Source of the DNA: Centipeda artemidis DSM 19719
Lineage (GTDB): Bacteria; Bacillota; Negativicutes; Selenomonadales; Selenomonadaceae
Direction of reading: 5' to 3'
Length of the DNA stretch: 64,000 nt
Assembly: GCF_000426665.1 (NCBI RefSeq)
Contig: NZ_AUFU01000003.1
Location: 1-64,000 of the forward strand
Program-made: the position numbers and the translations under genes
Shown here: in pieces, positions 8,722 through 17,900 of the stretch
How positions within the stretch are numbered: the stretch's first letter is position 1
Layout: each line of letters begins with the position of its first letter
Notes under the pieces: generated by a model
Seen by the model: the letters and a program-made list of their open reading frames with translations, nothing else
What the model was told of the DNA's origin: nothing
Database searches by the model: none

Positions 8722-8741
8722 TAAGAAAGGACTCCGGAAGA

Positions 8742-9056
8742 ATGACTTCTGCCGCCCCTCTGAAATGCATTGACCAAGACACCGCACAGCATCTCGCCGA
8801 CCTCTTTAAGACGCTCGGCGATCCCACACGCATCAAAATCATCTCATTGCTCGCTGCAGAGCAGGAACTGCGCGTCTATGACATCGCCGACGGTCTCGGC
8901 ATGGGACAATCCGCGATCTCACATCAGCTGCGCGTCCTGCGCAACGCACGCCTCGTCAAGTTCCGCCGCGACGGCAAGGAAGTTCTCTACTCCGTAGACG
9001 ACGAGCATGTGCTCAGCTTCCTGAGTCAAGGACTCGAACACGTCCGGCACGGATAA
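8742..9056 (+). CDS. ArsR/SmtB-family regulator with a CzrA-type zinc site
   Basis: A 104-aa winged-helix repressor. The recognition region is GMGQSAISHQLRVLRNARLV at about residues 56-75. In the last helix, DEHVLSFLSQGLEHVRH places Asp, His, His and His at offsets 0, 2, 13 and 16. That is exactly the alpha-5 Zn/Co site spacing of CzrA and SmtB. The alpha-3 ELCV(C/G)D cysteine site is absent (ELRVYDIA). The likely role is a zinc-responsive repressor. ATG 8742 is chosen because GAAAGGA lies about 10 nt upstream; the in-frame TTG at 8718 overlaps the ilvA stop. No metal transporter is adjacent, so its targets are unknown. Confidence 0.85.
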   Translation: MTSAAPLKCIDQDTAQHLADLFKTLGDPTRIKIISLLAAEQELRVYDIADGLGMGQSAISHQLRVLRNARLVKFRRDGKEVLYSVDDEHVLSFLSQGLEHVRHG

Positions 9057-9092
9057 CAAACTTCCGCATTGATACGGAAAGGAAGAACCGTC

Positions 9093-9833
9093 ATGAAACG
9101 CCTCGCAAAACTCCTCATCGGCACCGGCATTGCATTCTCACTCGCAGCCGGCACGGCATCCGCGTCGCCGACGCTCCGGGAAGGCTCGCACGGACACGAA
9201 GTACTCGTCCTCCAGCAAGCGCTCCAAAACGCAGGCTATAAGATCAAAAATGCCAACGGCGTCTTTGATAAAGATACCGAACGCGCTGTTGCCGAATTCC
9301 AACGTGACAGCAAAATAAAAATCACGGGCGTCGTCAACAACGCAACATGGCGTGCACTCAAGGATGCACCTGCCACGCGCCCGTGGGGCGTCGACGTTCC
9401 GCCGCCGGCAAAGCAGGATACCCTGCCTCTTGCACCGAACGGCAAGCCCATCCTCCCCGCGAGCAAAGTCTCGAGCATCATTAAAACGGCGAAGGCATAT
9501 ATGGGGACGCCCTATGTATTCGGCGGCGCAACACCAAAGGGATTCGACTGCTCCGGCTACCTCCAGTACGTCTTTCAAAAGCAGGGCATCGCCATCCCCC
9601 GTACAGCGGATGAGCAGTATAAACTGGGGCTTAGGACAAAGAGTGCAAAGGAGCTCGTCCCCGGTGACCTCGTCTTTTTCGAAACGTATGAAAAAGGTGC
9701 TTCCCACTGCGGCATCTATCTCGGCAAGGGCGAATTTATCCACGCCTCCACGAGCAAAGGTGTCCGCATCGACACTCTTTCGAACGACTACTGGAAACCG
9801 CGCTTCCTCGGCGGCAAGCATATTGTGAAATAG
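9093..9833 (+). CDS. secreted peptidoglycan-binding NlpC/P60 cell-wall hydrolase
   Basis: The signal peptide is residues 1 to about 24, cleaved after TASA. A PG_binding_1 domain follows (about 28-95; LREGSHGHEVLVLQQAL), then a linker, then an NlpC/P60 domain (about 135-246). The catalytic triad is visible: Cys in GFDCSGYL, His in ASHCGIYLG and a polar His in EFIHAS. The expected activity is cleavage of D-Glu-diaminopimelate or related stem-peptide bonds. ATG 9093 has AAAGGAAG upstream. The gene is 36 nt after arsR and may be cotranscribed. Confidence 0.9.
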   Translation: MKRLAKLLIGTGIAFSLAAGTASASPTLREGSHGHEVLVLQQALQNAGYKIKNANGVFDKDTERAVAEFQRDSKIKITGVVNNATWRALKDAPATRPWGVDVPPPAKQDTLPLAPNGKPILPASKVSSIIKTAKAYMGTPYVFGGATPKGFDCSGYLQYVFQKQGIAIPRTADEQYKLGLRTKSAKELVPGDLVFFETYEKGASHCGIYLGKGEFIHASTSKGVRIDTLSNDYWKPRFLGGKHIVK

Positions 9834-9860
9834 GACGCCTCTTCAAGTCGGCTCTCTGTA

Positions 9861-9889
9861 TTGACTTTTCCCGTATCGCTCATTATAAT
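9861..9889 (+). promoter_or_regulatory. promoter of the tRNA-Pro/tRNA-Arg pair
   Basis: TTGACT, 17-nt spacer, TATAAT, 10 nt before the tRNA-Pro 5' end. This is a strong stable-RNA-type promoter. Confidence 0.88.
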
Positions 9890-9899
9890 AGTGCGGTAT

Positions 9900-9976
9900 C
9901 GGGATGTAGCGCAGTTTGGCAGCGCGCTTGCTTTGGGAGCAAGATGTCGCAGGTTCGAATCCTGTCATCCCGACCA
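9900..9976 (+). tRNA. tRNA-Pro (anticodon TGG)
   Basis: Acceptor CGGGATG/CATCCCG, anticodon stem-loop TTGCTTTGGGAGCAA with TGG, T-arm CAGGTTCGAATCCTG and encoded CCA. Confidence 0.97.
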
Positions 9977-9978
9977 GC

Positions 9979-10055
<77 letters not shown>

Positions 10056-10066
10056 TTGATATGAAT

Positions 10067-10101
10067 CCGTATCGCTTTGAGAAGCGATGCGGTTTTTATT
10101 T
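10067..10101 (+). terminator. terminator of the tRNA-Pro/Arg transcript
   Basis: An 11-bp stem with a G-T pair (10067-10077 with 10082-10092) and tetraloop TGAG is followed by TTTTTATTTT. Confidence 0.88.
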
Positions 10102-10111
10102 TACCAAAAGC

Positions 10112-10143
10112 AAACAAAAAAGATGCGAGATTTCTCTCACATC
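10112..10143 (-). terminator. terminator of tRNA-Ala
   Basis: Minus strand: a 9-bp stem (10122-10130 with 10135-10143) with a GAAA loop is followed by six T. It faces the plus-strand tRNA terminator, so the two tRNA transcripts converge. Confidence 0.85.
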
Positions 10144-10158
10144 CTCTAGCATCCGATA

Positions 10159-10234
<76 letters not shown>

Positions 10235-10257
10235 GCGCCTAAGCGCTGACAAATGGT

Positions 10258-10286
10258 AGTATAGCGAAAAGCCTACACAATGTCAA
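10258..10286 (-). promoter_or_regulatory. tRNA-Ala promoter
   Basis: Minus strand: TTGACA, 17-nt spacer, TATACT, ending about 24 nt before the tRNA-Ala 5' end. It lies just downstream of the rfbB stop. Confidence 0.85.
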
Positions 10287-10316
10287 TACTGAATTTTCGG
10301 TACAAAGAGCCCCGTC

Positions 10317-11327
10317 TTATCTCGCAACCTCGTTGCGCAGCCGGTACGATCCGCTCACGATGTCTTCCCACCATTCCTGATGTTCCTCATACCAGCGAAT
10401 CGTGCTGCGGATGCCATCCTCGAACGAGGTCTCCGGCTGCCAGCCGAGATCGCGCCCGATCTTCGCGGGATCAATGGCATAGCGGCGATCATGCCCCTTG
10501 CGATCCTCGACATAGGAGATGAGCTCCTCCCCTTTGCCAAGTAAGCGAAGAATAGTACGAACGACGTCGATATTCGACCGCTCGTTATGACCGCCGACGT
10601 TGTAGATCTCCCCTGCGTTCCCCCGGCGTACGATGGCATCGATCGCCGCGCAGTGATCGTCCACATGGAGCCAATCGCGCACATTGAGACCGTCGCCGTA
10701 GACGGGCAGCTTCTCCCCGCGCAGCGCGCGGATGATCATGAGCGGGATCAGTTTCTCCGGGAACTGGAATGCACCGTAGTTGTTCGAGCAGCGAGAGATC
10801 GATACGGGTATGCCGTAGGTGCGCGCATATGCCTGCACGAGGAGATCCGCGCCCGCCTTTGAGGAGGAATACGGGCTCGATGTGTGCAGGGGTGTCTCCT
10901 CGGTAAAGAAGAGGTCAGGACGGTCGAGCGGCAGGTCACCGTAGACCTCGTCCGTCGAAACCTGATGATAGCGTTCGATGCCGTATTTGCGGCACGCGTC
11001 GAGCAGGATGCTCGTGCCGATGATATTTGTCTGCAAAAATATCTCAGGATTCTCTATGGAGCGATCCACATGCGACTCGGCGGCAAAATTAATCACAACG
11101 TCGGGCTTCTCGCGTTCAAACAGCGCATACACCGCCGCACGGTCGGCAATATCGCCACGCACAAAGGTGAAGTTCGGCGACCGCTTCGCCTCGTCGAGTG
11201 TCGCAATATTCCCCGCATAGGTCAGCACATCATAACAGACAATGCGATCCTCCGGATGCGTACGCAGCTCGTAGTAGATAAAATTCGCACCGATAAATCC
11301 GGCGCCGCCCGTGACGATGAGATTCAT
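10317..11327 (-). CDS. rfbB: dTDP-glucose 4,6-dehydratase
   Basis: It converts dTDP-glucose to dTDP-4-keto-6-deoxyglucose, a precursor of L-rhamnose and other deoxysugars of LPS or capsule. The short-chain dehydrogenase fold has GGAGFIGANF near residue 7, STDEVYGD near 125 (Thr-Asp-Glu catalytic residues) and YSSSK near 150. The length of 336 aa is normal. ATG 11327 has AAAGGAG upstream; the longer frame to 11408 lacks a site. No rfbA, rfbC or rfbD is adjacent, so the remaining pathway genes must lie elsewhere. Confidence 0.92.
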   Translation of the reverse strand: MNLIVTGGAGFIGANFIYYELRTHPEDRIVCYDVLTYAGNIATLDEAKRSPNFTFVRGDIADRAAVYALFEREKPDVVINFAAESHVDRSIENPEIFLQTNIIGTSILLDACRKYGIERYHQVSTDEVYGDLPLDRPDLFFTEETPLHTSSPYSSSKAGADLLVQAYARTYGIPVSISRCSNNYGAFQFPEKLIPLMIIRALRGEKLPVYGDGLNVRDWLHVDDHCAAIDAIVRRGNAGEIYNVGGHNERSNIDVVRTILRLLGKGEELISYVEDRKGHDRRYAIDPAKIGRDLGWQPETSFEDGIRSTIRWYEEHQEWWEDIVSGSYRLRNEVAR

Positions 11328-11413
11328 GAGATTTGCTCCTTTGGCGTTTATTCTATGAAAAATATTCGACAACAAGTCCTTTTTCCCTTTTTCAGTACTT
11401 CGGATCAAAATGA

Positions 11414-11443
11414 TTTACATTTTACAAACGCACGTGCTATACT
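11414..11443 (+). promoter_or_regulatory. putative promoter of the Y-family polymerase gene
   Basis: TTTACA, 18-nt spacer, TATACT. An alternative TATACA with a second TTTACA is offset by a few bases. I looked for a LexA box of the Bacillus type (GAACN4GTTC) and did not see one. Confidence 0.55.
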
Positions 11444-11465
11444 ATACAAAAAGGAGGAGCCCAAT

Positions 11466-12980
11466 GTGCAGCAACATACCTATATCGCGATCGATCTCAA
11501 ATCATTCTACGCTTCCGTCGAGTGTATTGAGCGCGGACTCAATCCCCTAACGACCAATCTCGTTGTCGCGGATGAAAGCCGTACGAGCAAAACCATCTGT
11601 CTCGCCGTCTCCCCCGCACTCAAGGCACACGGCATCGGAGGACGTCCGCGGCTCTTTGAGGTCATCCGCCAAATCGAACAAGTCAACCGGAGACGGCGTA
11701 TCCGCGCTCCCCACCGGAAACTCACAGGTGAAAGCACAGACGCAAATGAGCTCGCAAATCATCCGTCCCTCGCGGTGGCCTACCATATTGCGCCGCCGCG
11801 CATGGCGCTCTATATGGATTACAGTATGCGCATCTATGAGATTTATCTCCGGCGCATCGCCCCTGCCGACATTCATATCTATTCCATCGACGAAGTATTC
11901 ATCGACGCAACGAGTTATCTGGACACAGAGGGCACATCGGCACATGCGTTTACCATTCGTCTCATCCGTGATGTGCTCCGTGAAACCGGCATCACCGCCA
12001 CGGCGGGCATCGGCACAAATCTCTATCTTGCCAAAATTGCCATGGATATTGTAGCGAAGCATATTCCGCCCGATGCGGACGGCGTACGCATCGCAGAACT
12101 CGACGCATTGGAGTACCGCCGCCGCCTTTGGGCACATACGCCGCTCACTGATTTTTGGCGCATCGGCAGAGGAACGGCCAAGAAGCTTGAAGCTCACGGT
12201 CTCTATACCATGGGCGACATCGCACGCTGTTCTCTCGGCAATCCGCGGGAACCGCTTAACGAAGACCTGCTCTACCGGCTCTTCGGCATTCAAGCCGAAC
12301 TTCTCATCGACCATGCCTGGGGACATGAACCTGTCCGCATGGAGGACATCAAAAACTATCGCCCGAAATCTCGCAGCACTCATATGGGACAAGTTCTTCA
12401 AAATCCTTACAGTGCGGATAAAGCACGCCTGATTGTCTGGGAAATGGCAGATGCGCTGTCCCTTGAGCTCACGGAGAAGAAGCTGACCACCGACCGCCTT
12501 GAACTGACCGTCGGCTATGACATCGAGTGTCTGACACGTCCCGAAATCAGCACCGCATACCGGGGACGTATCCGTCTCGACCGCTACGGTCGCCGTGTTC
12601 CGTGGCCGGCACACGGCAGCGCGCTCATCGAACGAAGTGTTTCTACGCATACCATAACGAAGGCGCTCACCTCCCTCTACGACGAGATTGTAAATCCCGC
12701 GCTCCTCATCCGCCGCCTTAGCATCTCCGCACAACATCTCATACGTGCGGACGAGATTCCGCCGACCGAGCAGATTGACCTGTTTTCCGCAGAAGAAACC
12801 GCGCAGGCGGCACTCACAGAAGCGGAGAAAAAATCTCACGCGAAAAATCATGCTCTACAGGAAGCCATTGTCGCTATCAAAAAGAACTATGGAAAGAATG
12901 CGATTCTGCGCGGCGCGAATCTCCTTGAAGACGCTACCGCACGGCTGCGCAACAGCCAAATCGGCGGACATAAAGCATAA
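11466..12980 (+). CDS. Y-family translesion DNA polymerase (UmuC/YqjW type)
   Basis: It synthesises DNA past lesions. The catalytic motifs are AIDLKSFYASVE at the N-terminus (first Asp) and IYSIDEVFIDAT near residue 140 (Asp-Glu). GIGTNLYLAKIAMD is the thumb lead-in, then a little-finger domain. The 504-aa length is longer than DinB (about 350-410) and fits the UvrX/YqjW/UmuC-like group of Firmicutes. The start is a GTG with AAGGAGGAG about 5-9 nt upstream; an ATG two bases earlier is out of frame, and the frame upstream of 11466 is antisense to rfbB. The YolD-like small gene follows. Confidence 0.9.
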   Translation: MQQHTYIAIDLKSFYASVECIERGLNPLTTNLVVADESRTSKTICLAVSPALKAHGIGGRPRLFEVIRQIEQVNRRRRIRAPHRKLTGESTDANELANHPSLAVAYHIAPPRMALYMDYSMRIYEIYLRRIAPADIHIYSIDEVFIDATSYLDTEGTSAHAFTIRLIRDVLRETGITATAGIGTNLYLAKIAMDIVAKHIPPDADGVRIAELDALEYRRRLWAHTPLTDFWRIGRGTAKKLEAHGLYTMGDIARCSLGNPREPLNEDLLYRLFGIQAELLIDHAWGHEPVRMEDIKNYRPKSRSTHMGQVLQNPYSADKARLIVWEMADALSLELTEKKLTTDRLELTVGYDIECLTRPEISTAYRGRIRLDRYGRRVPWPAHGSALIERSVSTHTITKALTSLYDEIVNPALLIRRLSISAQHLIRADEIPPTEQIDLFSAEETAQAALTEAEKKSHAKNHALQEAIVAIKKNYGKNAILRGANLLEDATARLRNSQIGGHKA

Positions 12981-13002
12981 CGAAGTAAAAAGGAGTATAT
13001 AG

Positions 13003-13218
13003 ATGCAACGACCCGTATGCAGCATTTCAGACTATGCGGACATCATACGATTACCGCACCATGTCTCAAAGCGACATCCCCCCATGTCCCTCAGGGATCG
13101 TGCCGGACAGTTTGCCCCGTTTTCCGCGCTGACAGGTCTCCATGCTGCGGCAAAACATACAGCCGCGCGCAGTGATGCCGCCTTTGATGATCCTCAGGAA
13201 TCGGATGAACCCTGTTGA
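13003..13218 (+). CDS. YolD-like small protein, partner of the Y-family polymerase
   Basis: A 71-aa protein with IIRLPHHVSKRHPPMSLRD running into RAGQFAPFSALTG, the pattern I know from the short YolD-like proteins that follow UmuC/UvrX genes in Firmicutes. An AAAAAGGAG site precedes the ATG and only 22 nt separate it from the polymerase gene, so the two form an operon. Its biochemical role is not established; a regulatory or accessory function in translesion synthesis is inferred from linkage. Confidence 0.75.
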   Translation: MQRPVCSISDYADIIRLPHHVSKRHPPMSLRDRAGQFAPFSALTGLHAAAKHTAARSDAAFDDPQESDEPC

Positions 13219-13243
13219 CAACAAATACAATTTTCTCTAGAAT
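13215..13243 (+). promoter_or_regulatory. promoter overlapping the end of the YolD-like gene, upstream of tag
   Basis: TTGACA, 17-nt spacer, TAGAAT. The -35 overlaps the preceding stop codon. The transcript would begin near 13250 and immediately meet the hairpin at 13262. Confidence 0.65.
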
Positions 13244-13261
13244 ATAAGCATAACATCGACG

Positions 13262-13292
13262 AGCCGGAGCCCCGACGAGCACCGGCTTTTTC
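13262..13292 (+). terminator. short hairpin with T run in front of tag
   Basis: Stem AGCCGG/CCGGCT (13262-13267 with 13282-13287) and a run of T ending at about 13291. It could end the polymerase transcript or attenuate the promoter just upstream. The stem is short (6 bp) with a 14-nt loop, so it is only moderately convincing. Confidence 0.5.
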
Positions 13293-13312
13293 TTATCGAA
13301 GGAGGCGGGACA

Positions 13313-13873
13313 ATGACGGTCGGGTGTAAGCAGCGGTGCCCTTGGGTGAGGTTAAACGATCCTATCTATATAAAATATCACGATGAGGAGTGGGGCGTTC
13401 CGCTCCACGACGACCGTGCGCTCTATGAGCTGCTGATTCTCGAGACGTTCCAAGCGGGGCTCTCATGGGCGACAATTCTAAGCAAGCGGGAGAATTTTCG
13501 CCGCGCGTACGAGGGATTCGTCCCCGAACGAGTCGCGGCGTTTGATGCGGCGAAGGTCAACACCTTGTTGCAGGATGCGGGCATTGTCCGCAATCGCCGC
13601 AAGATCGAGGCGAGCATCGTAAACAGCCGCACCTTCCTTGCGATCGCGGCGGAGTTCGGCAGTTTTGACCGCTATATTTGGGGCTTTACGGACGGCAAAT
13701 CCATCCGCGAGAGCTGTATTCTGCGGACAACTTCTCCCCTCTCTGACACGATCTCAAAGGATCTCAAAAAACGCGGGATGAAATTCGTCGGCTCGACCTG
13801 CATCTATTCGACGCTCCAAGCGATCGGCGTGCTCGCCGCGCATACGGACGAATGCGATTGGAGCAAAACGTGA
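13313..13873 (+). CDS. tag: DNA-3-methyladenine glycosylase I
   Basis: It excises 3-methyladenine from alkylated DNA. The 186-aa protein begins with CPWV...YIKYHDEEWG at about residues 9-27, with the Zn-binding Cys and His. FQAGLSWATILSKRENFR is the HhH-family core near 48, and a C-terminal HTDECD carries the other Zn ligands. GGAGGCGG precedes the ATG. It sits behind the translesion polymerase, making a small DNA-damage group. Its end overlaps the azlC start. Confidence 0.93.
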   Translation: MTVGCKQRCPWVRLNDPIYIKYHDEEWGVPLHDDRALYELLILETFQAGLSWATILSKRENFRRAYEGFVPERVAAFDAAKVNTLLQDAGIVRNRRKIEASIVNSRTFLAIAAEFGSFDRYIWGFTDGKSIRESCILRTTSPLSDTISKDLKKRGMKFVGSTCIYSTLQAIGVLAAHTDECDWSKT

Positions 13874-14577
13874 ACGATAAGAGTACGCGGCTTTCTGCCC
13901 TGCGTGCCGCGTTCCCCTATACCGTTCCCATCTTCGCCGGATTTTGGTTTGTCGGCGTCGCGTACGGCGTCTATATGAATGCGTCGGGATTTTCGTTTTG
14001 GTATCCTCTCTTTATGAGCGCGCTGATTTTCGGCGGCTCGCTCGAGTTCATTGCCGTGGCGCTCCTCCTCAGTCCCTTTGCCCCGATGCAGACGTTCCTC
14101 CTCGCGCTCATGGTACAAGCGCGCCATATATTTTACGGGCTCTCCATGTTTGAAAAATACGGCGGTACAGGATGGAAGAAGCCCTATCTCATCTTCGGTA
14201 TGTGCGACGAATCCTTTGCGGTCAATTATACGGCAAAGATCCCGCATAACGTCGATGCGGGCTGGTTTATGTTCTTCGTCACGCTGCTCAATCACGTTTA
14301 CTGGGTAGCGGGCGCGGTCTTCGGCGGTCTCATCGGCGGCAGTCTGCCGTTTGATACGACAGGCATCAATTTTGTAATGACCGCGATGTTCGTGGTCATT
14401 TTCATTGAGCAGTGGATGAATGACACACAGCATTATACCGGTGTTTTGGGGCTTGCTGCGGCGGGTATCTGTCTTACGGTATTTGGCAGGGATGCTTTTA
14501 TGATCCCCACGATGGCGGTCATCCTAACGGTCTGCCTGATCGCGCGCCCCTATCTTGAGAGGAGGGCGGCGAAATGA
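13870..14577 (+). CDS. azlC: AzlC-family branched-chain amino acid exporter, large subunit
   Basis: A polytopic membrane protein of about 235 aa with the AzlC signature region YTVPIFAGFWFVGVAYGVY at the N-terminus and several hydrophobic helices. AzlC and AzlD together export branched-chain amino acids or their analogues. The start is GTG 13870, which overlaps the tag stop as GTGA and has TTGGAG 7 nt upstream; an ATG at 13852 is possible but further inside tag. It is coupled to azlD downstream by an ATGA overlap. Confidence 0.88.
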   Translation: MNDKSTRLSALRAAFPYTVPIFAGFWFVGVAYGVYMNASGFSFWYPLFMSALIFGGSLEFIAVALLLSPFAPMQTFLLALMVQARHIFYGLSMFEKYGGTGWKKPYLIFGMCDESFAVNYTAKIPHNVDAGWFMFFVTLLNHVYWVAGAVFGGLIGGSLPFDTTGINFVMTAMFVVIFIEQWMNDTQHYTGVLGLAAAGICLTVFGRDAFMIPTMAVILTVCLIARPYLERRAAK

Positions 14578-14906
14578 CCTTTTTCGAGCAATGCATTACG
14601 ATTGCGCTCTGTATTCTCGCTAGTGTTCTGACGCGCGCGCTTCCCTTCCTCTTTCTCACCGGCAATAAGCCTGCACCGCCGCTCGTGCGCTATCTCGGGA
14701 ATGTGCTGCCCGCCGCCGTCTTCGGGATGCTCGTCGTCTACTGTCTCAAAGACACCTCATTCCTCCGCGCCGACCACGGTCTCCCCGAGCTCATCGGTAT
14801 TGCCGTCACCGCGATTCTCCACATCCGCCTGCGGCAAATGCTGATCTCCATGGCGGGAGGAACAATCGTTTATATGCTCCTGGTTCAGCTGATATTCCCC
14901 CACTGA
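14574..14906 (+). CDS. azlD: AzlD-family branched-chain amino acid exporter, small subunit
   Basis: A 110-aa protein with three to four hydrophobic segments and the AzlD-type RALPFLFL and LPAAVFGMLVVYCLKD stretches. It overlaps azlC by 4 nt. Small size and pairing with azlC support the call. Confidence 0.88.
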   Translation: MTFFEQCITIALCILASVLTRALPFLFLTGNKPAPPLVRYLGNVLPAAVFGMLVVYCLKDTSFLRADHGLPELIGIAVTAILHIRLRQMLISMAGGTIVYMLLVQLIFPH

Positions 14907-14926
14907 TCTCATACGATTCATACGTG

Positions 14927-14964
14927 AAAAGGACGCCTGCGCAAACCGTGCAAGCGTCCTTTTT
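14927..14964. terminator. bidirectional terminator between azlD and the RND pump gene
   Basis: Inverted repeat AAAAGGACGC / GCGTCCTTTT (14927-14936 with 14954-14963) with A and T flanks, placed between convergent genes. Confidence 0.85.
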
Positions 14965-14991
14965 CCAACGGATCGTCGTTTGATTCAGTTT

Positions 14992-17900
14992 TTACATGTA
15001 CTCATCTGCAGTCTTTATCTTTGGTTTCTTTCTGCCGCCAAGCATTCGCGCGATACGATCGACAACGACATAGAAGGCCGGAATGAGGAAGATGCCGAGG
15101 GCGGTTGCGAAGAGCATACCGCCGACGACGGCGACGCCCATACCGTTACGCGCAGCAGCGCCTGCGCCGGATGCGACGGCAAGCGGCAGACAGCCAATGA
15201 TGAACGCAAATGACGTCATAAGGATCGGGCGAAGCCGCAGCCCCGCCGCTTGAATTGCAGCTTTCAGTGGATCCATGCCGCGATCCACACGAACCTTTGC
15301 AAATTCAACAATCAGGATTGCATTCTTTGCCGCAAGACCAATGACCATGATGACACCGATCTGCATATAAACGCTGTTCTGGAAGCCCGCGGCGGGTATC
15401 CCGATCATACCGAAGATGAACGCGAGCGCGTACTCAGAGAAGAGCGCCCCAAAGATGCCGGTCGGTACGGTGAGCAGGACAGCGAACGGTACGCTCCAGC
15501 TCTCATAGAGCGCTGCGAGCGCGAGAAATACGAATACGAGGGCAAGCGCGAGCACCTGCATGGTGGAATCCGCAGATTTCCGCTCTTCGCGGCTCTGCCC
15601 CGACCATTCGATGTTGTAGCCCGAGGGGGCGTGTTTCTGCACGATCTCGGTGATGGCGTTCATCGCCTGACCGGAGCTATAGCCCTGCCCCGCGCTCCCC
15701 TGAATGGTGATCGAGCGCGCACCGTTAAATCTGCTGATCTGGGTCGGTCCCGTTGTGAGTGTGGGCTTTAGGAGCGTGTCGAGTGGAACCATGCCGCCTG
15801 AGGAGTTGCGGACAAAGACGAACTTTGCCGCCTCCGCCTCCGTGCGATAGGTGACGTCGGACTGAAGAACAACCTTGTAGGTGCGTCCAAATTGGTTGAA
15901 GTCGTTGACTTCATAGCCGCCGAAGTTGACTTGGAGTGCGGTGAATACATCGGTGAGCTCGACGCCAAGATTTTTGACCTTCTCACGGTCGATCTCGTAC
16001 CGATAACTCGGCGCGTTGATCTTAAACGTCGTACGCACGCCCTGTAGCTCAGGACGCGTATTCGCCTCGGCGAGAATCCCGTTCACGAGATCGTTGAGTT
16101 CGAGATCTGTATGACCGGTCATATCCTGAAGTTCGAGCGACCAACCGCCAACGTTGCCGAGTCCCGGAAGCGCCGGCGGATTGATGGCGATGACGAGCGC
16201 TTCGGGCGCTTCCATCGCGCCGACGCGGAACATCTTATATACCGCTGCCGTGACAGACTGTGCAAAGGCCGGACGCTGCGACCAATCCTTCATGCCGACA
16301 AAGATGACGGCGCCGTTGGAGTTCGCGCCGCCCGCGAGGATGTCAAATCCGTTGATGGACATGACAGCGCTCTGCCCATCAATCTCGCGCTGCGCCGCCT
16401 GCTGGATCTTGTCCACAACTTTTTGCGTTTGGTTCGTGGAGGTTCCCGAGGGGAGCTGAATCGCAATCATCATATAGCCCTGATCTTCTTCGGGAACAAA
16501 GGTGGACGGGAGATTCTTATAGATGAGCGCAGTCACGCCGCAGACGATCAGCAGGAACACAATGGCAATCCTCGATTTGCGGATCGAGTTTGTGACGATG
16601 CCGATATAGCCTTTGCGGGCACGGTTGAACCAATTGTTGAATCCATCGAAGAAGCGATCGAGGAATCCCTTTTTCGCATTTTCCTTCTTCGGCTTCAGCA
16701 TGAGCGCGCAGAGCGCGGGTGTGAGTGTGAGTGCAACGAACGCGGAAAGCGCCATCGAGATGGCGATGGTGAGTGCAAACTGTTTATACAGGACGCCCAT
16801 CATGCCGCCGAGGAATGCAACGGGGACAAAGACCGCCGCGAGGACGAACGCGATCGCGACGACAGGTCCCTGCACCTCCGCCATCGCGCGCTCGGTGGCG
16901 TCAATCGGCGAGAGTCCGCTTTCCATATGATGCTCGACGTTCTCAATGACGACGATCGCGTCATCGACGACGAGACCGATCGCAAGAACCATCGCAAACA
17001 GTGTCAGTGTGTTGATAGAGAAATCGAGCAGCACAAACGCGCCGAACGTTCCGATAAGAGACACCGGAACCGCGAGCAGAGGGATCACCGTCGCGCGCCA
17101 GCTTTGCAGGAACACGAAGATGACAAGAACGACGAGGAGCAACGCCTCGACAAAGGTATGCACAACTTCGCTAATGGAGGCGTTGATGTAGTCCGTACTG
17201 TCAAAGATAGACTTCATCTTGAGTCCGGGCGGGAAATTCGCCTCGGCATCATCCAAAATCTTGCGCACCTCGGCGATGGTCGTCATTGCGTTCGCATCGG
17301 AGGTGAGCTGAATGCCGAAACCGACGGCAGGATAGCCGTTAAATTTTGCGACAATATTGTTCTGCCGCTGTCCTGTCTCGATTCGCGCGACGTCCTTCAG
17401 ACGAACGAAGGAGCCGTCCTTGCCCGAGGCGATGATAACGTTGCCAAACTCCTCGGGCGTCGTGAGTCGTCCCTGTACCTTGCCCGTGAACTGCTTTTCC
17501 TGACCGTTGACCGTCGGCATTCCGCCGACCGTGCCCGCGGGCGCCTGCACGTTCTGCTCGTTGATCGCCGCCGTGATGTCCGCGACGGTGAGTCCTAGCT
17601 CTGCGAGGCGATCCGGATTCAGCCAGACGCGCATGGCGTAATCCGCACCAAAGACCTGAACCTCGCCGACACCGTTGACGCGCTTGATGGCGTCGAGGAA
17701 GTAGAGCGTCGCATAGTTCTTCATAAACGCGCGGTCATAGCTGCCATCCTCGGAGTACAGCGAGACGAAGTACGCCATCTGCCCCGAGGATTTGCGCGTG
17801 GTCACGCCTGCGGACTGCACGGAGGACGGGAGACTGGCGTTTGCTCCCGCCGCGTTGTTCTGCACCTTCACGGCGTCCATGTCGCCGTCCGTGCCGACCT

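Noticed and set aside
10884-11465. Upstream in-frame extension of the Y-family polymerase
   Set aside because: It lies opposite rfbB and precedes the GTG that has a strong AAGGAGG site; the family N-terminus begins at that GTG.
16111-17598. A 495-aa open frame opposite the RND transporter
   Set aside because: Antisense to a complete AcrB homologue; Arg/Asp/His-rich composition and no family motif.
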